Assembly (NCBI RefSeq): GCF_000719115.1
Contig: NZ_JOEA01000014.1
Location: 641,061-705,060 of the forward strand
DNA from: Lentzea albidocapillata
Lineage (GTDB): Bacteria > Actinomycetota > Actinomycetes > Mycobacteriales > Pseudonocardiaceae
Length of the DNA: 64,000 nucleotides
Direction: 5' to 3'
The notes beneath the pieces were generated by a model. The model made no database searches, was not told the DNA's origin, and worked only from the letters and a program-made list of their open reading frames with translations. The translations under genes and the position numbers were made by a program. The stretch's first letter is position 1. Each line of letters opens with the position of its first letter. Shown piece by piece: positions 18,891 to 27,692 of the stretch.

Positions 18891-19811
18891 TCAGGCGACG
18901 GGCCCGCTGGAGTTGCGCACGACCAGCCGCACCGGGTGCTCCGCCGGTTCGATCTCCCCGCCCCTGATCAGCGTGAACAGGTCGGCGACTGCCCGCTCCC
19001 CCTGCGTCTTCGCCGCCCCCTCGACGGCGGTCAGCCCGACGACGCGGGTGAGCTCCTGCCCGTCCAGCGACACGATCGACAGCTCGTCCGGCACCGCGCG
19101 CCCGTCCCGCTGCATGCGCAGGAAGATCCCCACCGCCGCGGCACCGTTCGAGCTGATCACCGCGGTGGGCAGGCGTTCGCCGTCGAGCAGCACGTCGACC
19201 ACCTGCTCGCCACCGTCGACGGTCGGCGAGCACCACACCGTCCACTCGGGACGCACGGTGAGCCCGGCGGCGACCAGGATCTCGTCGTAGGACTCGTCGA
19301 CGCCGTCGGCCAGCACCAGGGCCACGTCGCGGTGCCCCAGCCCCTGCAGGTGGGACACGGCGGTCCGCAGCGCGTGGCGCAGGTCGGTGTCGTCGACCGT
19401 GACGTGCGGGACCTCCAACGACTCCAGCGCGACCTGCTCCACCGGGGACAACGACATCGACAGCAGCAGCACGCCGTCCACCCGGCGTCCCAGCGGCAGT
19501 TCGCCGAAGAACTTCGCGCGCGCGTCCGCGTCACCCAGCACGTAGAGCAGCACGTCATATCCGGCCTGCCGCAACGCGCCCTCCGCGCCCGCCAGCACAG
19601 GGCTGACCTCGGATGTCAGCACCGCGATCGCGTACCGGCGGCCACCGGCCAAAGAGGATGCGTCACGCGCGATCGCGTACTTCATCCGCCGCGCGATCTC
19701 GCTCACGTGCTGCCTGGTCGCCTCGGACACGCCCGGTTCGCCCCGCAGCGCACGCGATACGGTCGCAGCGGACACCCCTGCGGCCTTGGCCACGTCGGAC
19801 ATGCTGGTCAC
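18891..19811 (-). CDS. LacI-family transcriptional regulator
   Basis: 306 residues from GTG 19811 (ATG 19802 or ATG 19835 are alternatives). HTH: MSDVAKAAGVSAATVSRALRG, then the hinge ARDASSLAGGRRYAIAVL. The effector domain has VDGVLLLSMSLS, AVISSNGAAAVGIFL and DELSIVSLDGQELTRVVGLTAVE. The gene is divergent from bcp with at most 22 bp between start codons, so its transcript is probably leaderless. Downstream RidA is likely in the same operon. Target and ligand unknown. Confidence 0.85.
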   Translation of the reverse strand: MTSMSDVAKAAGVSAATVSRALRGEPGVSEATRQHVSEIARRMKYAIARDASSLAGGRRYAIAVLTSEVSPVLAGAEGALRQAGYDVLLYVLGDADARAKFFGELPLGRRVDGVLLLSMSLSPVEQVALESLEVPHVTVDDTDLRHALRTAVSHLQGLGHRDVALVLADGVDESYDEILVAAGLTVRPEWTVWCSPTVDGGEQVVDVLLDGERLPTAVISSNGAAAVGIFLRMQRDGRAVPDELSIVSLDGQELTRVVGLTAVEGAAKTQGERAVADLFTLIRGGEIEPAEHPVRLVVRNSSGPVA

Positions 19812-19833
19812 GGCCCGAGCGTATTGGAGATCC

Positions 19834-20283
19834 ATGAAGCCCGGCGACCTCGCCCCCGACTTCACACTGCCCGACCAGGACGGCACCGACCGCAAGCTGT
19901 CGGCACTGCTCGAGGCCGGCCCGGTCGTGCTGTTCTTCTACCCCGCCGCGATGACGACCGGGTGCACCGCGCAGAGCTGCCACTTCCGCGACCTCGCCGC
20001 CGAGTTCGAGGAGGCGGGCGCCCAGCGCGTCGGGATCTCGATGGACGACGTGGCGAAGCAGAAGCAGTTCGCCGAGCTGAACAACTTCGACTACCCGCTG
20101 CTCTCCGACACCGGCGGCGACGTCGCGGAGCAGTACGGCGTGCGGCGCCGGTTCGGGCCGATCCCGGTCAAGCGGCACACGTTCGTCATCGGCGCCGGCC
20201 GCGAGGTCATCGAGGTGATCAGGAGCGAGTTCTCGATGAACGCGCACGCGGACAAGGCGCTGGCGGCACTCAGGAGTCGGTGA
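19834..20283 (+). CDS. bcp: Thiol peroxidase of the Bcp/PrxQ type
   Basis: 149 residues. It reduces H2O2 and organic hydroperoxides in the cytoplasm. Thioredoxin fold with LAPDFTLPDQDG; the peroxidatic Cys is in MTTGCTAQSCHFRD, with the resolving Cys five residues later, the atypical two-Cys arrangement of PrxQ. GGAGA lies 4 nt before ATG 19834. The stop overlaps the next convergent gene by 14 bp. Confidence 0.93.
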   Translation: MKPGDLAPDFTLPDQDGTDRKLSALLEAGPVVLFFYPAAMTTGCTAQSCHFRDLAAEFEEAGAQRVGISMDDVAKQKQFAELNNFDYPLLSDTGGDVAEQYGVRRRFGPIPVKRHTFVIGAGREVIEVIRSEFSMNAHADKALAALRSR

Positions 20284-20800
20284 TCGTCAGGACGCCGTAG
20301 GGCCCGGAAGCCTTGCCCTCGCGGACAGTCGCGCCGTCGATCGTGTACCTGCCGTGCACCTCGGCTCCGTCCGGGCCCGCCACCACCACGAGCATCACGG
20401 AGTCGGACGCGGGGTCGGCGGGCACCTCGACGGTGCGTGTCCACGGCAGCGTCACGCCCGCCTCGTTGTGGATGGAGGTGCCGACGGTCGCGGTGACGTT
20501 GAACGCCTTGCCGGTGCCGGTCACCTCGAACACCACGACCCGCTTCGACGGTGGGGCGGGCGGTTCCGGCCGCGCCACGGGCGGCGGTCCGGGCGGCGGC
20601 GGCCCGGGCTCTGGTTCGGCCTGCGAAACGGCGTCGCGCACCGCGTCCACCGCGCCAGGCCCGTACATCACGCCGCCCACCGCCAGCAGCGCGATGATCA
20701 GGAGGAAGATCCACGGACCCTTGCGGGTCTTGCGCACCTCGTCGTGCAACGGCGGCGCGACGCCGTACTCCGGTGGCTGGTGTGGTGGCAAGTGCGACAT
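20270..20800 (-). CDS. MmpS-like single-pass membrane protein
   Basis: 176 residues. A cytoplasmic Pro-rich N-terminus, one membrane helix (WIFLLIIALLAVGGVMYGPG, about residues 30-49), a Pro-rich linker, then an extracytoplasmic beta domain with VVVFEVTGTGKAFNVTATVG and TLPWTRTVEVPA, as in MmpS proteins. In mycobacteria MmpS partners MmpL transporters, but no MmpL gene is near. Strong G-run Shine-Dalgarno before ATG 20800. It may instead be a generic lipid- or metal-binding domain of this fold. Confidence 0.6.
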   Translation of the reverse strand: MSHLPPHQPPEYGVAPPLHDEVRKTRKGPWIFLLIIALLAVGGVMYGPGAVDAVRDAVSQAEPEPGPPPPGPPPVARPEPPAPPSKRVVVFEVTGTGKAFNVTATVGTSIHNEAGVTLPWTRTVEVPADPASDSVMLVVVAGPDGAEVHGRYTIDGATVREGKASGPYGVLTITDS

Positions 20801-20904
20801 GTGACCCCCTGCTGAGGGAGTCGATCTCGCGCCTCCCGCCGTTACTCAGGAGCTAAGACGCGGCGCGGCACGAAAAGGATCCGTGCGGCACCTCGTGCAC
20901 TTCG

Positions 20905-21474
20905 TCATCTCAATCCGGCCAGCACGAAGTCCGCGATCTCCCCGGCCAGCTGGGCGGGCGTCTTCTGGCCGTCCGGCCGGAACCACATGGGCAGCTGGTT
21001 CACGACGCCCAGCGCGATCCGCACGACGGTGTCCGCGGGCACGACGGAGCTGAACTCGCCGGCCGCCTGCCCCTTCTCCACGACCGCGAGGAACGTCTCG
21101 TGGTAGCGGCGGCGTTCGGCGCGGAAGTCCGTCATCCGGTCCTCGCCGAGCCGGTGCAGCTCCCGGACGAACACCGCCGTCTCGTCGACCCGTTCGGCCG
21201 TCGAGGTGACGAGCGACGCCAGAATCTCGCGCACCGTCTCGGCGGCGGACAGGCCGAGGCCGATGATCCGGTCCATGTCGGCGGACTGGGACGTGATCAG
21301 CAGCCGGTAGATCTCGAAGAGCAGGTCGTCCTTCGAGCGGAAGTAGTGGTACAGCGCGCCCTTGGTGACCTCGGCGGCCTTGACGATCTCCTGCACCGAG
21401 GTCGCGTCGTAGCCCTGCGACGCGAACAGGCGCACGGCCGCATCGATGATCTTCTGCTCGGTCGCGCTGGGCAC
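20905..21474 (-). CDS. TetR-family transcriptional regulator
   Basis: 189 residues, GTG start 2 nt after the stop of the LLM oxidoreductase, so cotranscribed. TetR HTH: EQKIIDAAVRLFASQGYDATSVQEIVKAAEVTKGALYHYF, then the SKDDLLFEIYR helix. The C-terminal domain (VFVRELHRLGEDRMTDF, QLPMWFRPDGQKTPAQLAGE) resembles regulators of acyl-CoA or fatty-acid genes. The perfect palindrome at 22462-22477 upstream of the operon is the likely operator, giving autoregulation. Confidence 0.9.
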   Translation of the reverse strand: MPSATEQKIIDAAVRLFASQGYDATSVQEIVKAAEVTKGALYHYFRSKDDLLFEIYRLLITSQSADMDRIIGLGLSAAETVREILASLVTSTAERVDETAVFVRELHRLGEDRMTDFRAERRRYHETFLAVVEKGQAAGEFSSVVPADTVVRIALGVVNQLPMWFRPDGQKTPAQLAGEIADFVLAGLR

Positions 21475-21476
21475 GG

Positions 21477-22427
21477 TTATCCCCGGGGTGCGAGCGCGCG
21501 TGCCTGCTCGGCCTGGTCGCCCCCGGTCGGGAGCAGCGCGATGATCGGGGTGTCGACGCCGTTGGCCTGGTACTCGGCCACGCGGTCACGGCAGTGGCCG
21601 AGCGATCCGTGCACGACCAGCGCGTCCACGACCTCGTCCGGGATCGCCTTCGACGCGGCCTTGCGGTCGCCCGCCGCCCACGCCTCGTGCATCGGCCGCA
21701 GCGCCTCGCCGCGGCCGAGCCAGTCGTGGAACGCGGCGTACGCCGGCACGGTCAGGTACGTGCTGATCAGCATGCGTCCCAGCGCCCGTGCGGCATCGGC
21801 GTCCTCGGTCGGGCACACGAAGATCCGCGCCGCGAGCTCGGCGTCGCCCAGTTCGGAACGCACCTGGGCCACGTCGGAGGCGGCGAGCCAGTTCGTGATC
21901 GCGCCGTCGGCCTCACGACCGGCCAGGCGCAGCATGTTCGGCCGCAGCGCCGCGAGCATGATCGGCACCTTCTCCGCGGGCGGGCGCTCCAGCTTGAAGC
22001 CCTTCACCGAGAACGTGTCGTAGTCGGCGGAGACCTTCTCCCCCGCCAGCGCGGCCTTCAGGAAGCGCAGCGTGTCGCGGGTGCGCTTGAACGGCTCCTC
22101 GAACGGGATCGCGTTCCAGCGCTGCACGATGGCGGGCGACGACGAGCCGATGCCCAGCACGAACCGGCCGCCGGTCACCTCCGCGAGCGTCGCGGCGGTC
22201 ATCGCCAGCGTGGCCGGGCCGCGCGTGTAGACGGGCGCGATCGCCGTGCCGAAGCGCAGCTCCGAGGACCACTGCGCGGCCAGGGCGAGCGGCGTGAACG
22301 CGTCGGTGCCGGTCGTCTCGGCCGACCACACGTCCGTGTAACCGAGCCCGGCGAGCTCGGACACCAGCGCGCGGTGCTCCAGCACCGGCATACCGATCAG
22401 CGGCAGCGTGATTCCCCAACGAGCCAT
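21477..22427 (-). CDS. LLM-class (F420-dependent-type) oxidoreductase
   Basis: 316 residues. TIM-barrel luciferase-like protein: GITLPLIGMPVLEHRALVSELAGLGYTDVWSAET, then TAIAPVYTRGPATLAMTAATLAEVTGGRFVLGIGSSSP. These are the F420-type signatures of actinobacterial LLM enzymes. Substrate unknown. GGAGG lies 6 nt before ATG 22427. It forms a unit with the TetR gene, behind a TetR-type palindrome. It may extend the O-methyltransferase operon upstream or be a separate transcript. Confidence 0.88.
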   Translation of the reverse strand: MARWGITLPLIGMPVLEHRALVSELAGLGYTDVWSAETTGTDAFTPLALAAQWSSELRFGTAIAPVYTRGPATLAMTAATLAEVTGGRFVLGIGSSSPAIVQRWNAIPFEEPFKRTRDTLRFLKAALAGEKVSADYDTFSVKGFKLERPPAEKVPIMLAALRPNMLRLAGREADGAITNWLAASDVAQVRSELGDAELAARIFVCPTEDADAARALGRMLISTYLTVPAYAAFHDWLGRGEALRPMHEAWAAGDRKAASKAIPDEVVDALVVHGSLGHCRDRVAEYQANGVDTPIIALLPTGGDQAEQARALAPRG

Positions 22428-22461
22428 GAACGCCTCCAGTTCAGCGACTTCAGGGCCACCC

Positions 22462-22477
22462 TACCGACCGGTCGGTA
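22462..22477. promoter_or_regulatory. TetR-type operator, 16-bp perfect palindrome
   Basis: TACCGACCGGTCGGTA, 35 bp upstream of the LLM start. This is the classic form of operators for actinobacterial TetR regulators of acyl-CoA-type genes. Position implies control of the LLM-TetR pair and separation from the cluster upstream. Confidence 0.75.
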
Positions 22478-22488
22478 TGCCCACAACC

Positions 22489-23145
22489 TCACCTCTTGCG
22501 GGCCATGGTCAGCCCGTCCGCGATCGGCACCAGCACGGACTCGACCCGCTGGTCACTGAGCACGAACCTGTTGAAGGCGTCGATCGCGGCGGCGTTGCCC
22601 TCGGGCTGATCGCCGGCCGCCTCGCCGTAGTAGAGGGTGTTGTCGGCGAGCAACAGGCCGCCCTGCCGCACGCGCGGCACCAGCAGGTCCCAGTAGTGCA
22701 CGTATCCGACCTTGTCCGCGTCGATGAACACCAGGTCGATGACCGGTTCCTCCGGCATCTCGGCCAGCGTCTGGGCGGCCGCGCCGAGCCGCAGGTCGAT
22801 CCGGTCGCGCACGCCCGCCGCCTGCCACGCCTCCTCCGCGATCGAGGTCCACTCGGCGGAGACGTCGCAGGTGATGACCTTGCCGGACGGGGGAAGTGCC
22901 TGCGCGAACGCCAGCGTGGAGTAGCCGGTGTAGGTGCCGACCTCGACCACGGTCTGCGCGCCCGTGATCTTGACCAGCAACGACAGCAGCACCGCCTGCT
23001 CGTGCGGGATCTGCATCTCCGCCGAGTCGCCGAGCTCCAGCGTGCGGGCGATGAGCTTCTCCTGCACCGCGCTGGGCCGGCCGGCCTGCTCGCGCACGTA
23101 GCGGTAGATCTGCGGGGTCATGACCACGGCCTTGAAGTCGTTCAC
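22489..23145 (-). CDS. SAM-dependent O-methyltransferase, class I (catechol / caffeoyl-CoA type)
   Basis: 218 residues. Rossmann SAM site VVEVGTYTGYSTLAFAQALP, acidic motif VITCDVSAEW, and the metal-site motif DLVFIDADKVGYVHYWDLLVPRVRQGGLLLADNTLYYG typical of cation-dependent O-methyltransferase family 3. Members methylate catechols, including caffeoyl-CoA. It begins 13 nt after the hydroxylase-like gene stop, so it belongs to the same operon as the ammonia-lyase. Methylation of a caffeoyl-type product is the natural inference. Confidence 0.87.
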   Translation of the reverse strand: MNDFKAVVMTPQIYRYVREQAGRPSAVQEKLIARTLELGDSAEMQIPHEQAVLLSLLVKITGAQTVVEVGTYTGYSTLAFAQALPPSGKVITCDVSAEWTSIAEEAWQAAGVRDRIDLRLGAAAQTLAEMPEEPVIDLVFIDADKVGYVHYWDLLVPRVRQGGLLLADNTLYYGEAAGDQPEGNAAAIDAFNRFVLSDQRVESVLVPIADGLTMARKR

Positions 23146-23158
23146 GCGCGGCCTTCTC

Positions 23159-23917
23159 TCATAGTCGGGTGGCGAACGTCCTGAGTGTCTCTCCGTACTC
23201 CGGGCTCAGCGGGTGTTTCGCGAGGTCGTGACCGATCGCGGACAGAACGGCGGCGCGGTGCGCGCGGTAGCGGCTCACGCACACGTTCTCCCGGCTGACG
23301 AGGAAGAACTCGTCGAACCGGGCCCGTTCGGCCTCGGTGGTGAACATGCGCGCACGGCCGGACTCGCGCAGCAGCGACGGGCCGCCGGGCACGAGCCTGC
23401 GCATGACCTCCATGTGCGCCACCAGGTTCGCCTTGCTCGCAGAGGTGAGCGGTGCGGCCGCCACGGACCCCAGTGCGGTACGCGCCCGGCGCAGCAGGCC
23501 GGGCAGTGGCTCGTGGTCACGTGCCCATCGCCCGCTGAACGCCGGGTCGAACGTCACCATCATCGGCCGGATGACGTCCTCGTACACCTCACGGGAACAA
23601 CTGCCCGAATAGGCGAGCATCACCGAGTACGCGTCGTATCCAAGCGCAGCGAGGCGGACCAGCTGCGAATCAGGCTCACGTATCAGCCGATCGAGTGAAG
23701 CCGAAAGAAACCTCCAGACCAGGAACGCGCCGTGATGGCCGAGGAACCACCGGTGCACGGCGCGCTCGACCGGATCTTCCGGGGTGTCGATGGTGATCGG
23801 CAGCTGGAAGCAGCCGGTCGCGCACGGGATCAGTTCCTCCTCCGGCATCGGCAGTCGCAGGACGGGCAGGTCGACCCAGGTGTGCCCCCACCGGGGGAGG
23901 CAGACGGGAGCACTCAT
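23159..23917 (-). CDS. Probable haem-dependent tyrosine 3-hydroxylase-like protein
   Basis: 252 residues from ATG 23917, which overlaps the lyase stop (ATGA). The pattern VHRWFLGHHGAFLVWRFL, then YSGSCSREVYEDVIRP, DPAFSGRWARDHEPLPGLL and a late FDEFFLVSRENVC resembles, from memory, the LmbB2/Orf13 tyrosine hydroxylases of lincomycin and anthramycin pathways, which use a His-ligated haem and peroxide. Candidate ligand histidines lie in HRWFLGHH. No signal or membrane segment. Coupling to an aromatic amino-acid lyase supports tyrosine-to-DOPA chemistry. A structure prediction would settle it; otherwise it is an unnamed helical protein. Confidence 0.45.
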   Translation of the reverse strand: MSAPVCLPRWGHTWVDLPVLRLPMPEEELIPCATGCFQLPITIDTPEDPVERAVHRWFLGHHGAFLVWRFLSASLDRLIREPDSQLVRLAALGYDAYSVMLAYSGSCSREVYEDVIRPMMVTFDPAFSGRWARDHEPLPGLLRRARTALGSVAAAPLTSASKANLVAHMEVMRRLVPGGPSLLRESGRARMFTTEAERARFDEFFLVSRENVCVSRYRAHRAAVLSAIGHDLAKHPLSPEYGETLRTFATRL

Positions 23918-25425
23918 GAAGCACCCTCCACTTCGGACACGAGACTGTCGAGGACGTCCGCCACCCGGCCCAGCGCGGTGTCGAGCGGCCGGTCCTCGGT
24001 GATCGGTGGCACCTCTTGCGCGAGCCGGTCGAACACCGCCGCGAGCCGCGGTCCCTGCGGACGGCGTGCGCCGACGTGCACGGCCTGGCGCAGCCCGATC
24101 GCGAGTCCCGCGTGCAGATAACGCAGCAGCCGCGCCTGGTCGAGCGCCGTCAGCGCGGCCTGGGTGCCGAACGGGACGACGTCCTGGTTGTGCAGGTTCG
24201 TCGGCAGGCTCTGCACCGAAGCCGGCGTGGCCGCCCTGCGCATCGCGGCGACGGTGGCGGTCGCGCAGAGCTGAACGCCCTGCAGCGCGTGGTGCTGACC
24301 GGGCAGCGGACTGAGCATCGGCGGCAACCCGTTGCTGCGGCAGGGATCCACCAGCAGGTCGAGCTGGCGTTCGGCCAGATTGCCCAGCTGCACCAGGGCG
24401 ACGTTGAGCTGGTCGGCCGCGAAAGCGCTGGGCTGGCCGAAGAAGTTGCCGCCGTGCACGACCTCCCCGGTCTCCGGGAAGAACAACGGGTTGTCGCTCA
24501 CGCCGTTGAGATCGCGGCGCACCACCTCGCCGGCGTGCCGCACGCTCGTGCCGGCCGCGCCGATCAGCTGTGGCGTGCAACGGATGCTGTACGGCTCCTG
24601 CAACGGGCGCGCACCGGATGGCGTACTGCCTTCGAGCCAGGTCCTGATGGACGCGCCCGATTCAGCGACGTCCGGATGCCCGAACGCGGCCAGTAGTCCA
24701 ACCGAGGTGAACTCGGTGCCGCAACCGAGGACGTCTGTCATCAAGGCGGACAACAACTCCGCCGTCCGGTGCGCCCGAACGGCCTGTGCGACAGCGAGTC
24801 CGAGTGCTGCGGCGGTCACCGAAATGCCGTTCACCAGCGCGAGCGCGTCACGCCCGTCCAGCACGAGTTTCTTGAGTCCAGCAAGTGCGAGCGCTTCCAC
24901 GGCAGGCATCAGCCGCCCCTGGAAGAAGGCGTTCCCGTTACCGCGCAAAGCATGTGCCACGTAGGCGAGCGGCTGGAGATCACCACTCGCACCGACTGAG
25001 CCCAAACGTGGTACGGCTGGGGCGAATTCGGTGTCCAGCATGGCAGTCAGCGAGTCCACGACCTGCTCGGACACTCCGGATCGCCCTTGCGCCAACGAGA
25101 AAAGCCGCGCGAGCACGGCCGCCCGCGCGACGGCGGGCGGCAGCAGTTCACCGTGGCCGACGATGAGGTGGAAGATGGTGTTGTCACACTGACCGGCACT
25201 GTCCGGACGGCCCGCGAACTCGACCAGCGGGCCGAAACCCGTTGTGACACCGTAGATCGCGCGTCCGGACGCGCTGACTTCGAGCACGAACCCGCGGCAG
25301 CGCGCGATCCGGTCGCGCACGTCCGCCGGCAGTTCGACGTGCACCGGGTCGCGGGCGAGTTCGAGGTGAGCCGGTTCGAGGTGTTCGGCCAGATTCAGGG
25401 CAGCAGGGGATGTTCCGACAGGCAC
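23914..25425 (-). CDS. MIO-dependent aromatic amino-acid ammonia-lyase, probable tyrosine ammonia-lyase
   Basis: 503 residues. The MIO prosthetic group forms from Ala-Ser-Gly in GSVGASGDLQPLAYVA. Catalytic Tyr is in AIYGVTTGFGPL; other signatures are LALVNGISV, RPLQEPYSIRCTPQLIG and SDNPLFFPETGEVVHGGNFFGQP. The selectivity position reads DNTIFHLIVGHG, i.e. His-Leu, the pair found in tyrosine lyases (Phe-Leu in PAL, Ser-His in HAL). The product would be coumarate or, from DOPA, caffeate. It could also be an aminomutase. AGGAGG lies 5 nt before the GTG start. A stretch around 24650-24960 has more A/T third positions than the neighbours, hinting at transfer. Confidence 0.85.
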   Translation of the reverse strand: MPVGTSPAALNLAEHLEPAHLELARDPVHVELPADVRDRIARCRGFVLEVSASGRAIYGVTTGFGPLVEFAGRPDSAGQCDNTIFHLIVGHGELLPPAVARAAVLARLFSLAQGRSGVSEQVVDSLTAMLDTEFAPAVPRLGSVGASGDLQPLAYVAHALRGNGNAFFQGRLMPAVEALALAGLKKLVLDGRDALALVNGISVTAAALGLAVAQAVRAHRTAELLSALMTDVLGCGTEFTSVGLLAAFGHPDVAESGASIRTWLEGSTPSGARPLQEPYSIRCTPQLIGAAGTSVRHAGEVVRRDLNGVSDNPLFFPETGEVVHGGNFFGQPSAFAADQLNVALVQLGNLAERQLDLLVDPCRSNGLPPMLSPLPGQHHALQGVQLCATATVAAMRRAATPASVQSLPTNLHNQDVVPFGTQAALTALDQARLLRYLHAGLAIGLRQAVHVGARRPQGPRLAAVFDRLAQEVPPITEDRPLDTALGRVADVLDSLVSEVEGAS

Positions 25426-25521
25426 GACGCCTCCTGAGGACTTGGGGAGCCACTCGCGACGATCCCCGTTGACCCGTCGGCGAGGAAGGGCCTTATGTAC
25501 GCATCAAACGAGGAAAATTTC

Positions 25522-26247
25522 TCAGCTGTCCTTCGGAGTGATCAAGCCACCGGAGAGATGATCGAACTCTCCGCGCACGATTCGTGCCAAAAGATCGGCC
25601 GACTGCTCCACCGGGGTGAACATGCCCGCGGCACGCTGAGACCTCGCCCACTCCGCGATCTTCCGCCGGTGCGGATCGCCGGAGTCCATCGTGGCGCCGC
25701 GGCGCATCAGGCCGATGTCGACCATGCCGGGGTCGTAGCTCAGCACGGCGATCGGCCGGTTCTTCAGCTCGACCGCGAGGTTCTCGGTCAGCTTGACCAC
25801 GGCCGCTTTGGACACCGAATACGCCGTGACGTAAGGCCATCGGTGCACACCGGCGTTGCTGACCACGTTGATCATCCGCCCGCTCGTCATCGTGCGAATG
25901 GCGGCGTTCGCGGCGAACGCCGTGCCGCGCAGGTTCACCTCGAACGTGTGCCACCAGTCGTTCTCGTCGACCTGCCACGTCGGACCGACCGGCCCGCCGA
26001 GCGCACCGTTGTTGACCAGCACGTCGATCCCGCCGAGGCTCTCGATCAGCTTGGCCGTCGCGTGCGGATCAGCGAGGTCCGCGACGTGGGTCTCGACGGC
26101 GACGCCCTGGGCTTTCAGTTCGACTTCGGCGGTGGCGAGCGCCTCCTCGTCGCGGCCGGTGAGGACGAGCTGATGTCCCTGCGCGCCAAGGACACCGCTG
26201 AACGCCCTGCCGAGCCCCTTGGCGCCACCGGTGATCAGCACCTTCAC
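25522..26247 (-). CDS. Short-chain dehydrogenase/reductase
   Basis: 241 residues. Rossmann motif TGGAKGLGRAF, then VNNGALGG, catalytic Ser in NVVSNAGVHRW and YSVSK (Tyr and Lys). The GTG start overlaps the CoA-ligase stop (GTGA), so it is coupled to that gene. The natural substrate is unknown; in this operon a phenylpropanoid or related ketone/alcohol is plausible. 97 nt separate its stop from the lyase start. Confidence 0.88.
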   Translation of the reverse strand: MKVLITGGAKGLGRAFSGVLGAQGHQLVLTGRDEEALATAEVELKAQGVAVETHVADLADPHATAKLIESLGGIDVLVNNGALGGPVGPTWQVDENDWWHTFEVNLRGTAFAANAAIRTMTSGRMINVVSNAGVHRWPYVTAYSVSKAAVVKLTENLAVELKNRPIAVLSYDPGMVDIGLMRRGATMDSGDPHRRKIAEWARSQRAAGMFTPVEQSADLLARIVRGEFDHLSGGLITPKDS

Positions 26248-27692
26248 TGCGAGGGGTCCTTCAGCAGGCGACGAAGGATCTTGCCTGACACGGATCTCGG
26301 TATCTCTCGCACGAACTCAACCTTGCGGATCTTCTTGTAGGGCGCCACCTCCGCCGCCACGAAACCCATCAGTTCGTCCGCCGTGACGTCGCCTTGCGTG
26401 ACCACGAAGGCTTTCGGGATCTCGCCGTTAACCCGATCGGGCGCACCGATCACCGCCGCGTCCCGAACTGCGGGATGGCGCCGCAACACCGCCTCCAGCT
26501 CGGCAGGCGCGACCTGGTAACCCTTGTACTTGATCATTTCCTTGATGCGGTCCACGACGTGGAACCGGCCGTTGTGGACGCGCACCAGGTCGCCGGTGCG
26601 CAGCCAGCCGTCCACGAAGGCTTCGCGCGTGGCCCGTTCGTCGCCGAGGTAACCGTCCATGACCTGCGGGCCGCGGATGAGCATCTCGCCCTCCGCCGCA
26701 TCCGTCGTGGTGCCCGGCTCGACGATCCGCGCTTCCGTGCCGGGACACAGCACACCGACGCTCATGGGATCGGATTCCACGTCGTCGTCGAATGTCTGGT
26801 GTGTACCACCGGCTTCGGTGAGGCCGTAGCCCTGGCGGACGGGCGCCTGGAGTGTGCGCTCGGCTTCCCGGCGGACGGTGTCGTCGAGTGGCGCGGCGCC
26901 GCAGAGGACGAGCTTGAGGCCGAGTTCCGGGACCGGTTCTGCGTGGTCCGCGATGGCCGCGGCGAGTGGCGGCACCAGGAACGCCCGCGTGACGCGGTGT
27001 TCTTCAAGGCGCCGCAAGTAGGTGCCGGCGTCGCTGCGGGGCATGGTGACGAGCGTGGCGCCGCCGAGCAGACCGGAGTTGAGGATGATCGTGAAGCCGT
27101 AGACGTGGAAGAACGGCAGGTTCGCGGCGAGGACGTCGGTCTCGTCGATGCGCCAGCCAGGCCGGTGCTGCTCCAGGTTCGCGACGAGCGCGCGGTGACT
27201 CAGGCCGACGGCTTTGGTGAGACCCGTTGTGCCGCTGGAGAAGAGGACGACGGCGGTACCGGCGGGGTTTCCCGGTGGGAGCGAATCTGCGTCGCTCGCG
27301 GGAAGGTCGTCGAGGTCGAGCGTCTTCGTGACGTTCGCGAGTTCCTTGAGCCGCGCGATCTCCGGCGGCGTGAGCATCGGGTTGATGAGCGCGACCGTCG
27401 CCCCCGCAGCCAGGACCGCGTGCAGTCCGACGGCATAGCGCGGCCGGTTCAGGCTGACGATCGCGACGGTGTCACCTGGCCTGATCCCGTTACGCACCAG
27501 GCCTTTGGCCGTCGTCTCGACCTGTCGCGCCAACTCGGCGTACGTGAGCGACTCGCCCGTGACAGCGTCCACGAGAGCGAGCTTGTCGTTGTGCCGTGCG
27601 CGTTCCAGCACGTGCTCGGGGACGGTGCGTTCGGGAACGGCCACCGCGGGCAGGGGGCTGCGGTAGATCACTGGCTCGGCTCCGGTCTCCAC
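26244..27692 (-). CDS. Adenylate-forming CoA ligase, 4-coumarate-CoA ligase type
   Basis: 482 residues. The N-terminus YRSPLPAVAVPERTVPEHVLE is the 4CL pattern. P-loop LFSSGTTGLTKAVGLSH, then QGYGLTEAGGTHQTF, GWLRTGDLV, and the late KEMIKYKGYQVAPAELEAVL with the catalytic Lys in SVSGKILRR. It would activate coumarate, caffeate or ferulate through AMP to CoA. I chose GTG 27692 because GAGGTG sits 7 nt upstream; the ATG at 27707 has no such site. This Shine-Dalgarno lies in the loop, and the start codon in the stem, of a 10-bp hairpin. First gene of the putative operon. Confidence 0.86.
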   Translation of the reverse strand: METGAEPVIYRSPLPAVAVPERTVPEHVLERARHNDKLALVDAVTGESLTYAELARQVETTAKGLVRNGIRPGDTVAIVSLNRPRYAVGLHAVLAAGATVALINPMLTPPEIARLKELANVTKTLDLDDLPASDADSLPPGNPAGTAVVLFSSGTTGLTKAVGLSHRALVANLEQHRPGWRIDETDVLAANLPFFHVYGFTIILNSGLLGGATLVTMPRSDAGTYLRRLEEHRVTRAFLVPPLAAAIADHAEPVPELGLKLVLCGAAPLDDTVRREAERTLQAPVRQGYGLTEAGGTHQTFDDDVESDPMSVGVLCPGTEARIVEPGTTTDAAEGEMLIRGPQVMDGYLGDERATREAFVDGWLRTGDLVRVHNGRFHVVDRIKEMIKYKGYQVAPAELEAVLRRHPAVRDAAVIGAPDRVNGEIPKAFVVTQGDVTADELMGFVAAEVAPYKKIRKVEFVREIPRSVSGKILRRLLKDPSQ

